From Sulfuricurvum kujiense DSM 16994 (GTDB lineage: Bacteria; Campylobacterota; Campylobacteria; Campylobacterales; Sulfurimonadaceae): a stretch of 64,000 bases of DNA. Below, piece by piece: positions 63,526-64,000 of this stretch. The number at the start of each line of letters is the position of its first letter. Position 1 is the first letter of the stretch. The stretch covers positions 2,170,001 through 2,234,000 of the forward strand of contig NC_014762.1 in assembly GCF_000183725.1 (NCBI RefSeq), in the 5' to 3' direction. The notes below the pieces were generated by a model. It saw nothing but the letters and a program-made list of their open reading frames with translations. It did no database searches and was not told the origin of the DNA. The position numbers and the translations under genes were made by a program.

Positions 63526-63794
63526 CCAAGCAAGCTTTCGATTTTTGAAACGATTGCTTCGATTTCGGCATCTTTGGCAGCAAGCTCTTCAGCGTACATT
63601 TTAATCTCTTCGTCTTTCGAAGCTAGTGCCCCGTGCAGACGCTGTATTTCTGCGTCTTTATTTTGTTCATTATCATGTCGGGAAGCATTTTCAGCCCGCA
63701 ATGTTTCAATTTCTGCCGTCAGCGCCGCTTGTTTTTCGATCAAATCGGTAACGAGTGTAGTCAGTTTTTCCAACGGGGTAGGATTAAATAGCAT
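63522..63794 (-). CDS. Small coiled-coil protein, possibly ZapB-like
   Basis: A 90-aa protein that is almost entirely coiled coil, rich in E, A, L and K with heptads, in residues 8-88 (LEKLTTLVTDLIEKQAALTA and later EIEAIVSKIESLLG). ATG at 63794 is chosen (MLFNPTPLEKL); an ATG at 63890 would add a basic segment that is probably not translated. The overlap with the next gene suggests a pair. A division-related role is only inferred. Confidence 0.6.
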   Translation of the reverse strand: MLFNPTPLEKLTTLVTDLIEKQAALTAEIETLRAENASRHDNEQNKDAEIQRLHGALASKDEEIKMYAEELAAKDAEIEAIVSKIESLLG

Positions 63795-63951
63795 AATTAG
63801 CCTTAGGTATATAGAGTCTTTAAGAAGAATTTTAACACAAATTTTTGTTGGCTTTCTCTTTTGCTGATATTTCAATGTATAATCTATCATTTTCTTAATT
63901 TTAGCCCTACGGCAGATATCTGTTTACTTTACAAATCGGAGAGGAGCGCTC

Positions 63952-64000
63952 ATGGAGCATACAGATTCAAAGAGCTCACTGGAGCGGATAGCCGCTTTGG
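63952..64000 (+). CDS. Start of a gene cut by the window edge
   Basis: ATG at 63952 is preceded by GGAGAGGAGCGCTC, a strong ribosome binding site, and the frame is open to the edge (MEHTDSKSSLERIAAL). Only 16 residues are visible, so the product cannot be named. It is divergent from the coiled-coil gene. Confidence 0.5.
   Translation, partial: MEHTDSKSSLERIAAL

Overview
The window reads as a chromosomal segment of a free-living, respiratory Campylobacterota bacterium (Epsilonproteobacteria), most like Sulfuricurvum/Sulfurimonas. I infer this from a moderate GC content, CcoI/CcoS for cbb3 oxidase maturation, small periplasmic c-type cytochromes, a HP0170-type CheZ, a DUF3972 protein, a PgbA-type protein, a Csd3/HdpA-like M23 peptidase, and a glutamine synthetase without the adenylylation tyrosine. 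The genus is a guess. I see no rRNA, tRNA, CRISPR array, insertion sequence or prophage. Nearly all of the sequence is compact core genome.

Layout. 1-2.5 kb: ADP-heptose genes hldD-hldE. 2.6-8.3 kb: a c-type cytochrome, then the reverse-strand run trpS-gmhA-gmhB-short asparaginase-ccoI-ccoS, which mixes LPS heptose synthesis with oxidase maturation. 8.4-13.5 kb: hpf, trxC, hemJ, der, a phosphoribosyltransferase, metK and a 2[4Fe-4S] ferredoxin. 13.7-17.2 kb: ndk, yceD, rpmF, plsX, fabH and a HIT protein (ribosome and lipid synthesis). 17.2-26.4 kb: a DEAD-box helicase with a long leader, a pentaheme cytochrome, argF, hemB, ribA, rsmG, alr and agmatine deiminase. 26.6-31.4 kb: an OprC/NosA-like TonB copper receptor, a Nudix protein, an M23 peptidase and a PgbA-like protein. 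31.4-41 kb: glcD, a YihY protein, comEC, dnaB, ispG, priA, two pseudopilins and a NifX-like protein. 41-49.6 kb: pckA, glnA, a PHP phosphatase, cheZ, a U32 protein, purE, DUF3972 and DUF89. 49.6-56.9 kb: an NMT1-SBP-GGDEF sensor, glyQ, recD2, a diheme peroxidase and an L,D-transpeptidase. 57-64 kb: GNAT, a NhaC-type antiporter, DUF2202, a two-component pair, dacA, a cytochrome c, and small proteins.

The most interesting signals lie between the genes. (1) The promoters of the copper receptor (26.6 kb) and the DUF2202 gene (59.1 kb) share an almost identical direct-repeat box at the same distance from the -10 element, and a two-component pair follows DUF2202 directly. This suggests a small, possibly copper-responsive regulon. 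(2) There are four copies of a roughly 115-bp structured repeat with an AGAAAAGTAsCAAAAGAA box and a nested hairpin, with compensatory base changes between copies. (3) A second, modular family of hairpin repeats sits just behind stop codons, and one copy forms the C-terminus of the U32 protein. (4) The antiporter appears to start at an ATA codon.
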